Source of the DNA: JAGWJU01 sp035533295
GTDB lineage: Bacteria > Elusimicrobiota > Elusimicrobia > UBA1565 > UBA9628
Length of the DNA stretch: 38,153 bases
NCBI GenBank assembly: GCA_035533295.1
Contig: DATLUA010000008.1
Span: forward strand, 1-38,153
Reading direction: 5' to 3'
Both the position numbers and the translations under genes were made by a program. The notes below the pieces were generated by a model, which searched no databases, was not told the DNA's origin, and saw nothing but the letters and a program-made list of their open reading frames with translations. This document shows, piece after piece, positions 35,787-38,153 of this stretch. The stretch's first letter is position 1, and each line of letters begins with the position of its first letter.

Positions 35787-37207
35787 AATCCTTGAGCATC
35801 AGGACCCAGGTGGCTTTGATGGCCGTGGCGCTGACGGCCTTGAGCGTGGCTTCCATCGCGTTCACCGTTATCAGGAACGAGCGCGTCATCCTGACGCAGC
35901 AGTCGCGGGATAGGATAGAGGCGCTGATTCAGGGCATCAACCGCATCGCGGCGGAATCCCTGGTCCAGAAAGATCCTCTCATGCTGCCCAGCGACTTGAT
36001 GTTCCTTCAAAAAGAGCACCCGGAACTGGCTTTCTGGGAATTCACCGTTGACGGATCCGCGCACACGTCCGGGCCGGAAGCCCCCGGCCTGACGTTCGTG
36101 AGTCGGGCGCTGACCTCGAGCGCGTTTCCTGTTTCAACCGGGGAATCGGTGGCAGGGGCGGCTGCTCCGATATCCGAGGATCCCGTAACCATCCGCTTGG
36201 GCTTCAAGACTCGCGCTCTTCAGGAGGAAATCGACAAACCGCTGGACGCGATGATCCGGCGAACCCTGGAAATCTCCGGCCTGCTCTTGATTTTTGGCGT
36301 GATCGCTGCTATCTATTTAGCCACGGTCCTGACTAGGCCGCTGGGCGCGCTGGCCAGCGGGGCGCAGTCCGTGGGAGCCGGGCGTCTTGACGTCGCCGTG
36401 CCTGTCGCGGGTTCGCGGGAGACTCGGGCGCTGGCGGAGCGTTTCAACGAGATGACGGGCCATCTCAAGGATTTTGTCGGTTGGCGCGATTACATACTAC
36501 AATCCCTGACTCATGATATGAACACGCCCCTGGGAGGCTTGAAGGCGTACTTGGAGCTCATGGAGGACGGCAAGTTTCCCAGCGGCGAGGAAGGCCGCCG
36601 CTCGGTGATGACGCTCTTGGCCGCGGTGGCGCGGATGCAGGAACTTTTAGGCAACACGCTGGCCTTCTTTAAGACCCAAAAAAACGGCCAGCGGGAAATC
36701 CGCCGCCAAGCCGTCAATTTCGCGGAAGTATCGCGGGAAATTAAGGCGCTCTTTGCGCCCATGGCCGCGATTAAAAAGATAAGCGTAGAGGATGTGACCG
36801 CCGAGCCGGCGCCTTGCGTCCTGGCGGAAAGAGAACTTCTGCGGCAAGCGCTCACCAATTTAATCTCCAACGCCTTGAAGTATACGCCCAACGGCGGGAC
36901 CGTGCGCTTCGGCGCGCAGGCGCATGGCGACGATGTTGTGTTTTGGGTGGCCGACAACGGGCGCGGCATCGCGAAGGAAGATCTGCCGCACATTTTTGAA
37001 AAATTCCGCCGCGGCAAGAGCGGCGAAGGCATCCCGGGCACGGGACTGGGGCTTTCCATCGTGCGCGACGCCGTTGTCATGATGGGCGGAGGCATCCGGG
37101 TCGAGAGTTGGCCTGGAAAAGGCTCGCGCTTCGTCGTGACGCTGCCTAAAGCGCGGGCGCAGGCTCCGGCTCCGGCGCCGATGCCTTCGCGGGAGGCGGT
37201 CATATGA
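35783..37207 (+). CDS. HAMP-domain sensor histidine kinase
   Basis: A 474-residue inner-membrane kinase. Transmembrane segments at about 8-30 and 163-183 flank a periplasmic sensor region. A HAMP domain (about 184-235) precedes the dimerisation helix with phospho-acceptor His244 in SLTHDMNTPLGG. The ATPase domain has LISNALKYTPNGG (N box), ADNGRGIAKED (G1), IFEKFRRGK (F) and GTGLGLSIV (G2). All catalytic boxes are intact. It starts within the porV stop (ATGA) and its stop overlaps the next ATG, so it is translated as part of the surface cluster. The single-domain regulator at 30,909 is the likely partner. Confidence 0.93.
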   Translation: MKSLSIRTQVALMAVALTALSVASIAFTVIRNERVILTQQSRDRIEALIQGINRIAAESLVQKDPLMLPSDLMFLQKEHPELAFWEFTVDGSAHTSGPEAPGLTFVSRALTSSAFPVSTGESVAGAAAPISEDPVTIRLGFKTRALQEEIDKPLDAMIRRTLEISGLLLIFGVIAAIYLATVLTRPLGALASGAQSVGAGRLDVAVPVAGSRETRALAERFNEMTGHLKDFVGWRDYILQSLTHDMNTPLGGLKAYLELMEDGKFPSGEEGRRSVMTLLAAVARMQELLGNTLAFFKTQKNGQREIRRQAVNFAEVSREIKALFAPMAAIKKISVEDVTAEPAPCVLAERELLRQALTNLISNALKYTPNGGTVRFGAQAHGDDVVFWVADNGRGIAKEDLPHIFEKFRRGKSGEGIPGTGLGLSIVRDAVVMMGGGIRVESWPGKGSRFVVTLPKARAQAPAPAPMPSREAVI

Positions 37208-38153
37208 GGCTCTTTGGCCGTCTTGTGAATCTCATGAATACCGCGAGCCGGGAGGCAGGCAAGGAAGCGCCGTCTTCCGGCTCATTCCGGCTCATCCCTT
37301 GTTCCGCCGTGATTGCGGCCCTGGTCTGGCTCGGTTTCGCGCCTCAAGCGGCCTTCGCGCAAAGCCTGCCCACGACCATTAGTTTCCAAGGCCGCCTGAC
37401 CGACAACAACAACAACCCGCTCTCGGGAACCTACAACTTCGCTTTTTATATCTGCCCGAATAGCACGCCGTGCGATTCCGGCAGCCCTATTTGGACCGAG
37501 ACTCAGAACGGCATTTCCGTGACCAACGGCGTTTTGGCCGTGCAGCTGGGCGCCTCGAATCCGCTGGCGCCGTCGGATTTCACCTCCGCCGGCACGTATC
37601 TGGAAATCAAAGTAGGCGGGCCCGGCGGGCAAGCGCTGAGCCCGCTACAGCCGCTGGCGGCGGTTCCTTACGCGCTTAGCGTGCCCTCCATTCAAGGCAA
37701 ACAATATATCTCATCGGCGGCGACACCTTCGGGCCCGGACGCTCTTGGCGACCTGTGGTATAACACCGCCGCGAGCGCTCTGGAATATTACAACGGGACG
37801 CAGTTCGTGGCCGTCTCGACCAGCAGCATCGCGAGTTTGCCGCCGACGCTGGCGTACCAGAACCAAAGCAACACTTTCACGGCGCCGCAGACGATTTCAG
37901 GGTCGAGCTTGACGCTGACGGGCTCCAACGGGTACATCACCAGCCAGAGCTCGGTGACTGCGTCGGCGTTCTTCGGCAACGGGGCGGGGTTGACCAATCT
38001 CCCCGCGCCCGCCAACGCGGCTTACGTGAACCAGCCCAATACTTTTACGCAGAGCCAGACAGTTAATTACGGGGTGTCCGCGGCGACGGGAACCTTCAGC
38101 GGGTTGTTGACGGCTAACGGTGGTGTGACGGTAGGGCCGAACCAGTCGGTGAG
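37204..38153 (+). CDS. Fibre-like secreted protein, 3' end beyond the window
   Basis: The frame opens at ATG 37204 (ATGA overlap with the kinase) and runs off the window after 316 codons. A long N-region of about 33 residues precedes a hydrophobic core (AVIAALVWLGFAPQAAFA). Mature sequence begins QSLPTTISFQGRLTDNNNNPLSG, a domain common at the start of tail-fibre or endosialidase-chaperone-type proteins. It continues with LGDLWYNTAASALEYYNGTQFV. Repeated modules follow: NQSNTFTAPQTISG and NQPNTFTQSQTVN, plus FFGNGAGLTNLPAPANA. A trimeric, repeat-built surface fibre is likely, and a C-terminal intramolecular chaperone might lie beyond the window. Confidence 0.85.
   Translation, partial: MRLFGRLVNLMNTASREAGKEAPSSGSFRLIPCSAVIAALVWLGFAPQAAFAQSLPTTISFQGRLTDNNNNPLSGTYNFAFYICPNSTPCDSGSPIWTETQNGISVTNGVLAVQLGASNPLAPSDFTSAGTYLEIKVGGPGGQALSPLQPLAAVPYALSVPSIQGKQYISSAATPSGPDALGDLWYNTAASALEYYNGTQFVAVSTSSIASLPPTLAYQNQSNTFTAPQTISGSSLTLTGSNGYITSQSSVTASAFFGNGAGLTNLPAPANAAYVNQPNTFTQSQTVNYGVSAATGTFSGLLTANGGVTVGPNQSV

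Noticed and set aside
37204..37330. Third clear signal-peptide inverted repeat at the fibre gene
   Set aside because: Only short scattered GGAAG/CTTCC matches were found; pairing is too weak to call.

Overview
The window reads as two pieces of different origin joined inside one gene. Positions 1 to about 3,960 are very GC-rich (a hand count of 541-600 gives 42 of 60), with almost only C- or G-ending codons, and carry a 3' fragment of an EttA-type ABC-F ATPase, a thioesterase, a cupin, an M42 peptidase and the last part of an aconitase. The style and sequences look actinobacterial, possibly Thermoleophilia. From about 4,060 onward the DNA has T- and A-runs, AAA/GAA/TTT codons and a different gene repertoire. 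PorV-like barrels, FN3 surface proteins with a FlgD/T9SS-like C-terminal domain, a fibre protein with GNGAGLTNL modules and b558-type SdhCAB suggest a Gram-negative, probably Elusimicrobiota-like, sediment or groundwater bacterium. The lineage names are inference from sequence style; no search was run. The change of style lies within the most conserved part of the aconitase gene, so a metagenome assembly chimera is the simplest explanation.

Layout. 1-2,541 (+): ettA fragment, thioesterase, cupin. 2,538-12,390 (-): one tight series comprising ferredoxin, a C39 plus NlpC/P60 double peptidase, an AmiC-type amidase, a GAF-PAS protein, a thioredoxin-fold protein, YjbQ and aconitase, then M42 peptidase on the foreign side. 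12,435-15,370 (+): porin-like barrel, secreted alpha/beta hydrolase, Cys-rich lipoprotein. 15,377-19,856 (-): a tyrosine/homogentisate degradation operon (fumarylacetoacetase-like, homogentisate dioxygenase, flavin reductase, half-size HPPD-like dioxygenase) and a membrane-anchored unknown. 19,927-22,219 (+): aldehyde dehydrogenase and endonuclease IV. 22,216-25,817: receiver-metallo-beta-lactamase fusion (-), RsmD (+), SixA and cardiolipin synthase (-). 25,914-29,982 (+): sdhCAB, a release-factor-like protein and a DUF2203-like protein. 29,986-30,699 (-): OmpR-like regulator with a degenerate receiver. 30,909 to the end (+): a coupled cluster of response regulator, FN3 surface protein, PorV-TPR protein, histidine kinase and fibre-like protein.

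Metabolically the second piece suggests a respiring heterotroph: SDH feeds quinone, and tyrosine breakdown would yield fumarate and acetoacetate. Cell-wall peptidases, barrels and surface proteins fit a diderm envelope. Gene packing is extreme: many neighbours share ATGA start/stop overlaps, and several first genes have a -10-like box only 7-12 bases before the start codon with no Shine-Dalgarno, suggesting leaderless mRNAs.

The most noteworthy items are the aconitase junction, the 30.9-38.2 kb surface-display cluster, the HPPD-like enzyme that keeps only the catalytic half, purine/pyrimidine inverted repeats that encode signal peptides, and catalytic-motif substitutions (receiver E/T, metallo-beta-lactamase HxHxAH, RsmD GPPY, release-factor SGQ).
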